Below, one piece after another: positions 21,598 through 32,300 of a stretch of 64,000 bases of DNA; within the stretch, counting starts at the first letter, position 1; every line of letters starts with the position of its first letter. Below the pieces are notes generated by a model. That model saw nothing but the letters and a program-made list of their open reading frames with translations. It made no database searches and was not told the origin of the DNA. The stretch covers positions 11,065,501 through 11,129,500 of the forward strand of contig OY747704.1 in the NCBI GenBank assembly GCA_963556495.2, given 5' to 3'. The position numbers and the translations under genes are program-made. This DNA is from Valencia hispanica. Its lineage: Eukaryota > Chordata > Actinopteri > Cyprinodontiformes > Valenciidae.

Positions 21598-23396
21598 TTG
21601 CTTATTCTTTGATAGAGCAGGGGATGAATTTTTAGACAGGGCAAACTCTGAGGTTGCTGAAAAATGCATCCCTGCTATATCAAAGAATAAGCAAGTTATG
21701 TTTGATGCAACATTTTCTATGTAATACCATATGCTTTATAAGCTACTGGTGTGAATTCCAGCTCTATAAGATAATTTTTGGGTTCAAAAGAGAGGAGGTG
21801 CATATTGTGGCAACCTTCAAATCTCAATTGCCTAAAGTACCCTGCTATTTTAGAGATTAATGTGTGGCATAAATCTTTTTTTATAGAACAATGCATGTTC
21901 TTTGGGCTGCTGGTGTGATTTTCAAACCTGTGCCATTCATTTTATGGTTAAAGGAGATGGTACACTATAGGGAAAGTTGAATATTTGGGTTCTATTTTGA
22001 GTTTTTGAAGAGGGGTATACACAAACAAACAACCAGGGAGGAGTTTTTTTTTGTACTTTGATAATCAAAATAATGAACTTCATAATAACACAATTTCCAG
22101 GTACGGACCCCCTCCCTCCCCCCAAGAACAAAACATGATTTTCTTGTCTTCCATAACGGAAATTTAGGGGGCATAGGGTGTATTCTACATAATTTATGTA
22201 GGCTAATAATAAAGAGTTTTTAGAGCAACTGATAACAAAATTGTGCACTCTGCCATTAACAACAGATAAAATGTTTTATGTACATTGTGTCCTGTTTGCA
22301 CCCATATCAGCCTTTAATCGCTAGTTTAAAAAGTTCAGATGTTATACAATGCTTAAACTATCAGGCTGTTGGTAGAAATGAAAAGAATGTGACCCATTAA
22401 CAGCGGGGGACCAGAAGATACTCCTGAGACGCTGTGACGTTAAAACAGTAAAGTTAAACGTATTCAGATGAAAAGGTGTCAAAGCCGTCTTTTTTTACAT
22501 TTATCTGCCATAAAACAGTATATTTTCAGGACGTACATGCATAAGAAACATGGTAGCCTAATATAACAAATATATTTAAAAGCTGCCGCGTTGCTGATAT
22601 TTTAATCCGTTTTCATTATGAGGGAGTTTTGAGCGATGCGCGTTCCCGCGGCAGGCATGCATGCGTTTCTGGGCATCACACCTGTTTCTGGGCATACACC
22701 GCTAACGCTCTGCTCTGCTGGCATGATGGATGGAAAGAGCGATGCTATGTGGCTAGTTAACTGTCCTCATTCAGACTTGCTACCGGCGGTTGTCCGGCTG
22801 CTGTCGCGTTAGTCAGGGTTCTAATAGTCTGAATAGAAGCCTGAATAGTATTTAGTAAGGTCGCTGCTTCACGGGGGTTACTTTAAGGCTCCTGAGCAGA
22901 CATTAGTTAATCTTTATGTCAACAACGAGCTCTCTCCACTTCTTCTTCGTTTGTTGAAAAATGCGCCCGACTACCTGACTTCCGTTTCAACTGAAATGTT
23001 CAAGAGAAATGTACCTCTTAAACACCAGTAGAATAGCTCTCATATACACTAGTAGAATGGCTCTCACACATATTAGTGAAATTTGAACAGTATATTAAAT
23101 GAGACGGTTTTACTTTTATATGAGAGGTTTCACTATGTTATATGAGAGGTTTCACTATGTTATATGAGAGGATATTTCAGTATGTTATACGTGAGGCAAT
23201 TTCAGTATATTGTATGAGAGCTTTCACTATATTGTGAAAATGATTTCAGTATGATATATGAGAGGTTTCACTATAGTATGTGAGTGATTTCAGTATGCTA
23301 TTTGAGCGGTTTCACTATAGTATGTGAATGATTTCAATTTCACATGTGTGTGTGTGAGAAGCTAATTCTGAATAATGTCTCAAACGTCCCCTCATA
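21598..23396. other. Unclassified ~1.8-kb replacement inside L2-A
   Basis: This non-LINE sequence occupies the place of the L2-A RT core and early 3' UTR. It starts with a hairpin (arms about 21,598-21,625 and 21,667-21,696: cttgcttattctttgata and its near-complement). It ends with degenerate tandem units of about 22-40 bp (about 23,118-23,345: tatatgagaggtttcactat and gtgagtgatttcagtatg variants). No transposase frame is visible. Terminal hairpin plus subterminal repeats suggest a non-autonomous DNA element, but no target duplication could be defined. Confidence 0.45.
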
Positions 23397-23637
23397 GGAA
23401 AGTCTGCCCAAACTTACGCCAATGACTGACGCAATCTGCTGGGATTGCTTAAATAGGAAACTTTTCAACTGATTGGAATGTTTGTATAAATGTATTGAAA
23501 TGACTTCTTGTTAAGTGCCTTGAGGTGACATCTGTTGTGAATTGGCGCTATATAAATAAACTGAATTGAATCTTCCACTTTTTTTAAAAGTGGGATGTAG
23601 TTTAGCTTTGTTAAATCTGCCAGCCTCGGTGAGACAT

Positions 23638-24008
23638 CCATCCATCCATTTTCTATACCCGTCATTCCTATGCAGGGTTGCGGGGGGGCTGGTGCCTATC
23701 TCCAGCGGTCAAGGGGCAAAAGGCAGGTTACACCCTGGACAGGTTGCCAGTCCATCGCAGGGCAACACAGAGACATACAGAACAAACAACCATACACTCA
23801 TACCTAAGGGCAATTTTTTTTAAAGAAACCAATTCACCTAACAGTCATGTTTTTGGACTGTGGGAGGAAGCTGGAGTACCTGGAGAGAACCCACGCATGC
23901 ACAGGGAGAACATGCAAACTCCATGCAGAATGACCCCAGGTTGGGATTTGAACCCAGGACCTTCTTGCTGCAAGGCAACAGTGCTACCAACTGCGCCACT
24001 GTGCAGCC
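23638..24008 (-). mobile_element. tRNA-derived SINE with RTE/Rex3-like 3' tail
   Basis: The minus strand starts with a tRNA-like head: an A-box-like TGGCGCAGTTGGTAGCACTG and, about 35 bp on, a B-box-like GGGTTCAAATCCC. These form the internal RNA polymerase III promoter. The body includes tgcatgttctccctgtgcat and a caccctgtcc-type region. The 3' end is gggtatagaaaatggatgga repeats, the tail form seen on the Rex3 element at 42,725-42,748. A 15-bp target duplication with one mismatch flanks it (23,623-23,637 and 24,009-24,023), inside L1 coding sequence. At 371 bp it is a full-length SINE. Its mobilisation by a Rex3-type RTE is inferred from the shared tail. Confidence 0.88.
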
Positions 24009-24106
24009 GCCTTGGTGAGACATTGATACCTAAATAAGTAAGATTCCCTGACTGCAGTTGTGTATTAATTGGATCCTGGACAGAAACATTTATTGGAAGA
24101 ACTGTA

Positions 24107-24539
24107 TTTTTTTTTTATCCCATGGTTTTTTCCCATTATTTATCACCCAGTGCTCCTACCCTAGGAGTCCAGTCCTGGGGGTTCTGCTCTCCCTCTGCCA
24201 GCCCCGGGAGGGCCCCGCACTGAAACTCAAGGCTCCTTCATGCTTGTGGAGTGAGCAGGTCCTTTTCACCTGATGGGATGGGGTTTCCCCGGCTGGACGT
24301 AGCGCGTGGAAGGATCACGTTATTCCAGCCAGATCTTCCCCAACCCTTCAGGCGCCCCGGCTGGCCAGGAGGAGGCAGTATATAGCCCCAGGACTAGTGC
24401 ATGTTTTTGTGGGAGTAGCTCACATTAGCTGCTGAAGGGAACACGGGGAGAACATGCAAACACAGAAATGCCCTTTCGCCAACCCCACCCAGGGTGTGGG
24501 TGCCGATGATGCGGGGGAACATGCGCCACCGTGCTCCCC
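24107..24539 (-). mobile_element. Poly(A)-tailed retroposon with 9-bp target duplication
   Basis: The direct repeat agaactgta flanks it at 24,098-24,106 and 24,540-24,548. On the minus strand the insert ends in a run of about ten A residues, the sign of poly(A)-primed retroposition. Its 5' part resembles pieces of the SINE at 23,638-24,008 (cacggtggcgca head; gtttgcatgttctcccc), while the rest is GC-rich and unrelated. It may be a composite SINE or a retroposed transcript. No coding frame is supported. Confidence 0.75.
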
Positions 24540-24548
24540 AGAACTGTA

Positions 24549-25058
24549 GATTTTAACCAATTCATAGAATAATCTACAATTTTTGAGTAGGAGTTTATCA
24601 ACCCGATTACCTGAGAAAGAGAGGTTTGTAAATGCTGGAGAAAAAGTAATACATCATCTGCAGAAAGACTGATTTCATGTTCTATGTTATTGCATTTTAT
24701 GCCTTTAATATTGTTAGTTTGCCTGATTGCTGCTGCTAGTGGTTCAATAAAAATAGCAAACAGCGAGGGAGAGAGAGGACATCACCTCCTGGTACCTCTC
24801 CGGAGGTAAAACTTAGATGATGTTTGGTTATTACTCCTAATACATGCTGTTGGTGAACTGTATAATATTTTCAACCAGTTTATAAAATTATTTCCAAAGC
24901 CAAATGTATGTAAGGTTGCACATAAGAATCTCCAGTTAACTCTATCAAAAGCTTTTTCTGCATCTAGAGATAATACATTAGTTTAAATGTTTTTACAGTA
25001 AGATAAATCTATTAAATCTATTAATCTAAGGTAATTTGTGGATGAATGTCTCCCTTTT
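24549..25058 (-). pseudogene. L1-like RT palm domain fragment
   Basis: The minus strand reads LSLDAEKAFDRVNWRFLCA, then a RRGTR/CPLSPSLFAIFIEPL block, and SLSADDVLLFLQHL, in which ADD is the RT catalytic pair (usually YADD or FADD). A TGA interrupts the RQGCPLSP block, where Gln-Gly is expected. This is L1/Tx1-type, not L2-type, because of the DAEKAFDRV and LLF wording. It is bounded by the L2-A tail (25,059) and by the poly(A) retroposon. Confidence 0.85.
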
Positions 25059-25770
25059 ATTCAATTCAATTCAGTTTATTTATTTAGCGCCAATTCACAA
25101 CAGATGTCATCTCAAGGCACTTAACAAGAAGTCATTTCAATACAATTATACAAACATTCCAATCAGTTAAAAAGTTTCCTATTTAAGGAATCCCAGCAGA
25201 TTGTGTCAGTCATTGGCGTGAGGTTGGGCCCCGTTGATGCAGACTTTCAAACCACAGCAATCCTTCAGCAATCCCTCATACTGAGCAAGCATGCACCGAC
25301 AGAGGAGAGGAAAAACTCCCCTTTAACAGGAAGAAACCTCCAACATAACCAGGCTCAGTAGGAGCGGCCATCTGCCACGACCGTCTGGGGGTTTGAGAAG
25401 ACAGAGCAGAAACACAGAAGGAACAGAAGATCTGATATAAGAGAACTTTCTATGTTACAGAAAGTAAAAAGTTAATAACAGGACACAGTGGATGTTCAGT
25501 TACTGGGAGGATCATCCCAGTCGATGCCCCCCGTCCAACAGGGCATTGCAGCCAAGCAGGATACCAGACCAGGTATATCTTCTATGGAGAGAAAAACACT
25601 GAGAGAAAACAAAGTTAACAGTCGAAATAACAGAATGTACTGTAATACAACTGGAGAGTAGTAGGAGAAAAGGAAGTAGCAGAGTGAAGAAAATTGGCAA
25701 GTCTGTCCTCCAGCAGTCTAAGCCTATAGCAGCATGACTAAAGAGATAGCTCAGGATGACCTTAGCCACT

Positions 25771-28165
25771 CTAACTATAAGCTTTATCAAAAAGGAAAGT
25801 TTTAAGCCTGGCCTTAAAAGTAAACAGAGTGTCTGCCTCACGGACTAAAGCTGGGAGCTGGTTCCACAGGAGAGGAGCCTGATAACTAAAAGATCTGCCT
25901 CCCATTCTACTTTTAGAAATCCTAGGAATTACAAATAAACCTGCAGTCTGAGAGCGAAGGGCTCTGTTAGGAACATAAGGAACAATTAGATCTCTGATGT
26001 ATAATGGAGCTTGATTATTAAGGGCTTTGTATGTAAGAAGAAGGATCTTAAATTCTATTCTGGATTTAACAGGGAGCCAATGAAGGGAAGCTAAAGCAGG
26101 AGAAATGGGATCTCTCTTTTTAATATTCATCAGAACTCTTGCTGCCGCATTTTGGATCAACTGAAGGCTTTTAATGGCATTTTGTGGACTACCTGATAGT
26201 AAAGAATTACAGTAGTCCAGCCTTGAGGTAACAAATGCATGGACTAGTTTCTCAGCATCACTCCTGGACAGGATGTTTCTAATTTTAGCAATATTCCGGT
26301 GAAAGAAAGAAATCCTATAAACCTGTTTAATATGGGATTTAAATGTCAAGTCTCGGTCAAAAATAACGCCGAGGTTCTTTACGTTATTACTGGGGGCCAA
26401 TTTAATGCCATCCAGATGAAGTGATTGACTAATCAGTTTCTGTTTAAGAACTTCTGGTCCAAAGACGGCAACTTCTGTTTTGTCAGAATTTAAAAGCAAA
26501 AAGTTTAGGGTCATCCATGTTTTTATGTCTTCCAGACATGCCTGTAATCTACCTAACTGACTGGGTTCATCAGGATTTATGGATAAATATAGTTGTGTAT
26601 CATCTGCATAGCTGTGGAAATGTATCCCATGCTGTCTAATGATTCTACCAATTGGGAGCATATATATGGTGAACAGAATTGGTCCAAGCACAGAACACTG
26701 TGGAACTCCACAAGTAACCCTTGAGAGTGAAGAAGATTTATCATTTAGATGAACAAACTTGAATCTATCAGACAAATATGATTTAAACCAGCCTAGTGCT
26801 GTTCCTGTGATCCCTGCAACATGTTCAAGCCTTTCTAAGAGAATATTATGATCGACTGTGTCAAAAGCAGCACTGAGATCTAACAAAACCAGAACAGACA
26901 CAAGTCCATTATCTGAGGCCATGAGAATATCATTAGTAACCTTCACCAGTGCAATGATGAGCTCTAAAACCTGACTGAAACTCTTCAAACAGCTCGTTAT
27001 TGTTTAAATCCTCACAGACTTGATTAGCAACAATTTTCTCATGGACTTTGGATAAGAAAGGAAGGTTAGATATAGGTCTGTAATTCCCTAAGTCATCTTG
27101 ATCAAGGGAAGGTTTCTTGAGTAAAGGTTTAATTACAGCTATTTTAAATTCCTGTGGTACGTATCCGTTTACTAAGGATAGATTCATTATATCCAAAATG
27201 GGGCCAGGAACCAAATGGAACACTTCTTTAAATAATTTGGTTGGAATTGGGTCCAACATACAAGTTGAAGGTTTAGATGAGGCTAATATTTTTGATAATT
27301 TCGAAAGCTCGACTAAATCAAAACAGCCTAAGCACGACTGAGGTTCTACAGTTCTTTCCGATACTGCCTCATTTACTGAGGAAGAAGTAATCATGTTTGG
27401 GAGGATGCCAATTATTTTATTTTTAATAGAATTAATTTTATTTATGAAAAATCCCATAAAATCATCACTGCTAAGAGCTGGGGGAATAGTTGGCTCAACA
27501 GAGCTATGACTGTGTAAGTTTGGCAACTGTACTAAAAAGAAACCTAGGATTGTTTTTATTCGCCTCTATTAATGATGAAAAATATGCTGTTCTAGCTTGT
27601 CGAAGGGTCTTTTTATACAGCAATAGACTGTTATTCCAGGTTAAATAGGAATCCTCTAGATGTGTAGAGCGCCATTTTCTCTCCAACTCTCCAAGATGAT
27701 CTTGCTAGATGGAAATCCCTACCCATATCACTTATGGGAAGGGTTGCTTCAATAAAAATGATGGTTTTGCCCAGAATCAACTACTTATTCTCAATGATCC
27801 CAAGCAAACCATCACTGGATTGGTTTAAATCTCAATCTCAATTTTCTCTCCAACTTCCTAGTATTCTACTTTAAAGTACGCAACTCGACGTTAAACCAAG
27901 GAGTCAGCCTCCTATGGCTAGCCACTTTCTTTTTTAAGGGGGCTACACTATCTCATCCCAAACGCAATGAACCAGATCATCAATTTCTGAAGGGTTAGAG
28001 ATAGAATTGCTGCCATCCACTGTGTTACCCTGAGACACTAAGGAAAGTAAGAATGGAACAGATTCTTTAAAAATTGTTACAGCATTGTCTGATAAAGCTC
28101 TACTATAATGAAATTTTCTTTCAGATTTAAAATGGTCAGTTAAAGTAAATTCAAAAGTTATTAAG
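25771..28165 (-). pseudogene. L2-A ORF2 (endonuclease C-terminus, RT and C-terminal domain)
   Basis: It contains the RT blocks [50 protein letters not shown] (Gly to Cys in the PQG motif), [20 protein letters not shown] and [12 protein letters not shown], ending FLFDKAYS. An 11-bp deletion near 26,950 removes the STETALV region and shifts frame. A 2-bp deletion near 27,510 shifts it again. A 145-bp L1 segment splits the upstream part. The last ~400 codons are open, including the AGA codon that is TGA in the 5.9-12.5-kb copy. Confidence 0.92.
27689..27833 (+). repeat. 145-bp L1 segment inside L2-A, inverted match to 20,106-20,250
   Basis: This block begins ctccaagatgatcttgctag and ends ggattggtttaaatctc. 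It is the reverse complement of 20,106-20,250 with about two mismatches. In L2-A it is bracketed by the 15-bp repeat attttctctccaact (27,674-27,688 and 27,841-27,855). The L1|L2 junction at its left is identical to the one at 20,250|20,251. Confidence 0.9.
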
Positions 28166-28170
28166 AAGTG

Positions 28171-28503
28171 GTCAGAAGTGGTTATAAAACCAGTTTGATC
28201 AGGATGTATTATAACAGGGGATACTTTCTCTATCCTTTTTGCGAGGGCTTTGCAGATTATTTTAAGATCAACATTAATGAGGGATATGGGACGATAGCTG
28301 GTAGGAAATACAGGGCCTTTACCTTATTTTAGTAGAAGACTAATGTAGGCAGAATTCATATTTGGTGGAATTGTGCCATTTTCCTTAGTTTCCTGCAGCA
28401 TTCTGTGGAATGTTGGTGCCAGAATATTCCTGAATTCTTTATAGAGCTCTGCTGGAAATCCATCTGGTTCTGGAGCCTTTTTATTGGGCATGCTAAGCGT
28501 TCT
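28171..28503 (-). pseudogene. L1-like RT N-terminal fragment
   Basis: The minus strand reads KKAPEPDGFPAELYKEFRNI, FHRMLQETKENGTIPP, then, after an in-frame stop, SYRPISLINVDLKIICKALA. These are RT blocks 0-2 of L1-type ORF2 ('PG.DGF..E.YK.F', 'YRPISL.N.D.KI..K.LA.R'). It ends at the L2-A insertion (28,170). Upstream the element is truncated at about 28,503. Confidence 0.85.
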
Positions 28504-29294
28504 TACCCAAGTGCAGAAAACCACTCAGGAGAACAATGAATAATTAAAGCTGCAAGAAGCCTCGAACGGCCCTCGCAGCTTAGCGCCACCTTTGCCGTGA
28601 CCACGGGACTCAGGTTCTGCCAACTCCATGCCACCTTAACTCTTCCACTGAGCCTGCTGATCTGGTGTGCATCACAAAGGCACAAAAGCACAGCTTTTGA
28701 ATAAAATGGCTGACTTCATGTGGGTTTTGGACAATGGCTTGAAAAGACTTTAACAGGCCTTCATAAACTACAAATATGAACTGAATTTCACAATCCTGGT
28801 TGAGAGATTTGCTTGTGGCTGATTTTAATGCTTCTAGGGGGATGTGTGCTAGTATTAGGCCACGCCCTCAAAATACTTGCATACATATCTTTTAGGGTTT
28901 GGACTATTGTCCATGTCGTTTGTGCAGATCAGATGATGTATGTGGAAATTAGAGCCAAAGGTATTTCCATGTTGGGATATAAGGATTCGCCGGGGTGCCA
29001 CAGCCACACCCTCTTTCTAAACCTCTAATTTCTGGAAACCAAGTTAAACCAACTTGTTTTTAGTCACTGCCCATAGCCACGTGTTGATTAGGTAAAAGGA
29101 GGCAAATACAGATTTTCAAAGTAAAACATTGTACTTCCTATTCTCAGGGGGCAGGGCTTAGGTAACATGAGCAAGTGGTGGTATGTGATGAGAACCAGGA
29201 AGTTTGGTACAGTTGTGACCTTGTATGTTGAAGTCAATACACTTTCTACTTCTATGGTGAGAAGCCTCACTAATTCCTCACCAATTCCCTCAAG
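28504..29294. other. Unclassified repeat-like sequence, no gene
   Basis: It begins attaaagctgcaagaagcct then cgaacggccctcgcagc, wording I associate with a common fish dispersed repeat, but no second copy or TIR is visible in the window. No coding frame is supported. Confidence 0.35.
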
Positions 29295-30094
29295 CTGCTG
29301 AAGGAGGAGCAGCCTCTCCCGATCTCTTCTGATCCCTTCTGATCTCTCGCCTTATTGACTTTTCTTATTTTCTTATTTTTAGCTTTTTCTCAGTTACTTT
29401 ATATACCCAACCTCTGGAGTTACTGTATTAGACCGGATCTCTTTTTTGGATTACTTTTAGAAGGACTGTGGATGACCAAAATGGCATTTTGCTCAGCTAA
29501 AAACTTTGAGAAACTGTTCCAGAGAATGGAAGCAATGGAGACAAAGTTACACCGTCTTGAGGTTAATATTGATTCAAACACTGGATATGGAATGAGACAA
29601 CTTTACTGATGAATACACGCAGGGAGGAAGAACCTGGCAGCTCAGTGTTACCTCAGTTCAACAGTCTCGCACAGGAGCCACAGAACGACGCTACTTCCTC
29701 AGCAAAACGACGCTTAACGGGTAGAACACCACACTAACACTGGCCGGCTTTAAAGCGCACTGAATCTACACCTGCTTCCTGTGTTCCAAGGAAGAAAAAA
29801 CAAAAGAAATTCCACACTGAATCTACACCTGCTTTTTCTGTTCCAAAGAAGAAAGAAACAAAATAAATTCCAGGCCAAAACGAGCGATATTACTCCCTCC
29901 AGAATCTCGTTAAAAACAGATTCACACCCCTCACTTCCCCGACGACCAGTCCCTGGGATCAGTTAAGGTCACCAGGAGAAATCCAGCCGCATGATGTGGA
30001 CACATAAGAAAGTAAGAACCCCCCCAGTTCTCATCATACATGATGGATCAATTAATGGGATCAAACTCTTCTGTAGCAAGAACACTATAGTGTA
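29295..30094 (+). mobile_element. L2-B LINE, 5' fragment
   Basis: It starts ctgctgaaggaggagcag, the same 5' end as the L2-B copies at 37,671 and 57,834. It runs through the leader and into ORF1, then is cut by a Tc1-like element at about 30,095 within the 'agcaagaa(t/c)ac' segment. The three shared starts suggest that this is the true family 5' end. Confidence 0.85.
29481..30090 (+). pseudogene. L2-B ORF1 N-terminal half
   Basis: ATG 29,481 begins MAFCSAKNFEKLFQRM, matching the ORF1 starts at 37,852 and 58,021. A coiled-coil segment follows (EAMETKLHRLEVNID), then a TGA after about 42 codons and further frame breaks through the basic linker. It ends in the IIHDGSINGIKLFCSKN block, the first SGNH-like motif, in which the family's usual 'GDS' reads DGS. 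The remaining esterase domain is absent because of the transposon insertion. Confidence 0.75.
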
Positions 30095-31033
30095 TACAGA
30101 CCCTTTCCAAAAAAATAGAATATCATGGAAAAGTTTATTTATTTACATAATTCAATTAAAAAGTTTAAACTTTTATAGATTATACATTCAAAGCCCCCAA
30201 CTTAAACAGTTTCAAGTATTCAGTTGTTCATTTGTACATAATTTGCTTCCAGCTCATAAAGACCACGAAAAAACGAATTAAAAAAATTAGAATACTGTGA
30301 AGAAATCAGCCCAAATTTTCCAGGGCATGAATGTTTTAAACCGAGTGTCACATACTACTCATAAACTAAACACAAAGCACCTGCAGAAGTTTTCCTATTG
30401 GCCAGAAGACCATTACTGATACCCTCCATAGGATGGATAATCCACAAAAGTTCAAAGCTAAGACGGCTGGCTGTTCACAGAGTGCTGTGTCCAAGAATAT
30501 CAATGGAAAGTCTAGTGGAAGGGTAAAATGTGCCAGGAGAGGATGCATCAGCAGAAGAGCTGACCATGGGCTTCAGCGGATTATCAAACAGAGAAGACAC
30601 ATGAATCTGGCAGAGATCCAGAAAAAGTGGAATGAGGAGAGAGTCACAGCCTCAAAAACCACCACATTCAGAAGCATTCGGGAGATGGGCTGCAACTGTC
30701 GGGTTCCTCGGGTCAAACCACTTCTGAGCCTGAGCCAATGTAGGAAGCATCTCAACTGGGCCAAGAGAAGAAGGACTAGACTGTTGGCCAGCGGCCCAAG
30801 ATCCTTTTTTCCGATTAAAGTAAAGTGGGCCTTTCATTTGGGAATCAAGGTCCAAGGGTTTGGAGGAAGACGGGTGAGGAACAGAACCCAAGTTGCTTGA
30901 GGTCCAGTGTAGAATTTTCATAGTCCATCATAATTTGGGGTTCAATTTTTTGAATTCCTGTTTTGGTGAGTTTTATGAGCTGGAAGCTGAAATTATGTAC
31001 AAATAAACAACACAAAACTTGAAATTGTTTTAA
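30095..31033 (+). mobile_element. Tc1/mariner-like transposon, right end missing
   Basis: The left end reads tacagaccctttccaaaaaa then tagaatatcatggaaaag, a Tc1-type TIR, preceded by TA. An internal inverted partner survives on the right (about 30,965-31,033: tttatgagctggaagct ... aattatgtacaaat pairing with 30,222-30,260), but the outer right end is lost. The element truncates the L2-B fragment and holds a partial transposase frame. Confidence 0.75.
30433..30900 (+). pseudogene. Tc1-type transposase, N-terminal part
   Basis: This frame of 155 codons shows the Tc1 DNA-binding region: AGCSQSAVSKNINGKSSGR, RGCISRRADHGLQRIIKQRR, then NCRVPRVKPLLSLSQ and the WAKRRR segment. In intact relatives the first catalytic motif (FSDES.F) follows. 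Here that stretch is degenerate (FPIKVKWAFHLG) and the frame ends soon after. The rest of the DDE domain is deleted. The start is uncertain because upstream codons in frame are also plausible. Confidence 0.8.
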
Positions 31034-31569
31034 GTTCCTATTATGCGCAGAGCCCAGCAGTTCGTTGTCACCTCGAAATAGGAGTCCTCTCGCTCCCAAA
31101 AATTTAATAACAGGCACCACACGTTTGAGGACTTCTTTCCAGTACTGCTGTTCTGACTCACACTGTCAGGCAATAGAGGCGTCCACTCTGCATGCATATT
31201 TAGATCTGTGCAATCTGATCTGATGTCCTTTTCCTTTTTTAATTTCCGCTTCGTGCTCCCACTTAGCTTCTTCATTTCTGATTTTTTTCTCTTCTAACAA
31301 CGCCTGACGTCACGTAACCCGCTCGGCGTAACCTTTGAGCCACCTCATGGGGACTGACCAATGAGGAGAGGGTCTTAACTTGAGGCTGTCTCTTCATTGG
31401 TCTGTCCGCATGAGATTGACTCTCAACCGTTCTCAACTCATATTCAAAATCATAGGCAGTGCAGCGTCTCTCTGTGCAGTGCAAAAGACGGGTGGACAGT
31501 TTGTTTAATATAAAGCGGGAGATTACCAGATACAGTATTTTGGTCGTGCCCTTGCTGCCCTGGGTCATT
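31034..31569 (-). other. Possible hAT (ZMYM1/TTF-like) 5' fragment
   Basis: A minus-strand frame from 31,275 starts MKKLSGSTKRKLKKEKD, a lysine-rich opening I associate with ZMYM1/TTF-type hAT genes, but it runs only 81 codons without a recognisable finger. Upstream is a ggcccctgggc-containing segment near 31,580-31,600 that could be an end. There is no target duplication. This is a weak call. Confidence 0.25.
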
Positions 31570-31799
31570 TAGAGGTTGTGGGCCCCTGGGCAATTTCCCA
31601 GTTGTCCGTATGGTTTATCCGGCCTTGGATGGACTTATGAGAGAGGGAGCCACCGTTTCTGGAAATCCCACAGGATTCTGCACTCAGATCCTGGTCTGGA
31701 CCAGTTGCAGAGCACCAGGTTTTGGTCTTGGCTGTGGCTGGTGGTGCCTGGGTCACAGAAGTTGAGCTGGAGTGGTTTCCCAGGAGACAGCATGGCTCT

Positions 31800-31875
31800 G
31801 GTTCCCTCCTCAGGCAAGGTTGAGCACATCAAGCTTATCTCTGATCCTTTGTCCAGGATAGAATTAAATTTGACA
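31800..31875 (-). pseudogene. Retropepsin (aspartic protease) remnant
   Basis: The minus strand reads ILDKGSEISLM. Retroviral and LTR-retrotransposon proteases carry 'hDTG(S/A)xhSL' here, with Asp catalytic. The Thr/Ser after Asp is Lys in this copy, which would impair the active site. It lies downstream of the gag-like frame, as expected for pro. Flanking sequence is full of stops. Confidence 0.5.
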
Positions 31876-32300
31876 CACCCTCCCCTGTTAAGATCTTACA
31901 GTGTAGGTGACATGCAGGTTCTCTGTAAAATGATTTGCCTAAAAATGTCAGACAACGTGTTTGTGGTATTTTTACTGGAAAGATCCCAAGGAGTGTTTGG
32001 GGTCTCTCAGAAGCAGTTCTCCAGCTGACCAGGTCACCACTGGCAGCTGTGAAAACTGGAACCACGCCTAGTCATACAGGTGGAGATTTAAAGTCTGGAT
32101 TACCTGGAGGATTGGATGCCTCTGATGATCTGGGTGGAGCCATCAAATGCTGTACTGCTTCAAACAAATACCTGCAACAAGCATCCTCAACATCTCCCTT
32201 CGTTACAGTTTCACTCTGAACTGTACCATCAAACTTTTTTTTTCATTGTAGTTATGGGATGTTTTCCTATCAGACCAGAAATAATCTGGCTGCTTTGGTT

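Larger units (their letters stand above)
20251..23574 (+). mobile_element. 5'-truncated L2-A LINE in plus orientation, inside the L1
   Basis: It starts within ORF2 between endonuclease and RT (agttggagagaaaatggcgc) and ends in the family tail tataaataaactgaattgaa at 23,574. Two coding stretches survive (20,253-20,577 and 21,300-21,597), separated by a solo LTR. From 21,598 to about 23,396 the expected RT C-terminus and 3' UTR are replaced by unrelated sequence; the last ~180 bp of the 3' UTR then resume. The internal replacement distinguishes it from the other copies. Confidence 0.85.
25059..28170 (-). mobile_element. 5'-truncated L2-A LINE, minus strand, inside the L1
   Basis: The family tail (ttcaattcaattcag, 25,059-25,073), a complete 3' UTR and most of ORF2 are present. 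It is truncated in the endonuclease domain near 28,170, where the sequence changes to L1. It carries a 145-bp L1 segment at 27,689-27,833 flanked by a 15-bp direct repeat. No clear outer target duplication was found. Confidence 0.88.
19390..28503 (-). mobile_element. Old L1/Tx1-like LINE, shattered by later insertions, minus strand
   Basis: Sense order on the minus strand: RT N-terminal part (28,503-28,171); L2-A insertion (28,170-25,059); RT palm (25,058-24,549); poly(A) retroposon (24,539-24,107); a short L1 piece (24,097-24,024); SINE (24,008-23,638); a short L1 piece containing VSPRLADLTKLNYIPLLKKV (about 23,637-23,575); L2-A insertion (23,574-20,251); C-terminal part (20,250-19,390). The reading continues sensibly across each insertion, for instance ...KKVED before and [12 protein letters not shown] after the 3.3-kb L2-A. 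This shows that one L1 copy was the common target. Confidence 0.85.

Noticed and set aside
21937..22248. 103-codon minus-strand frame
   Set aside because: No similarity recognised; composition like the surrounding non-coding DNA.
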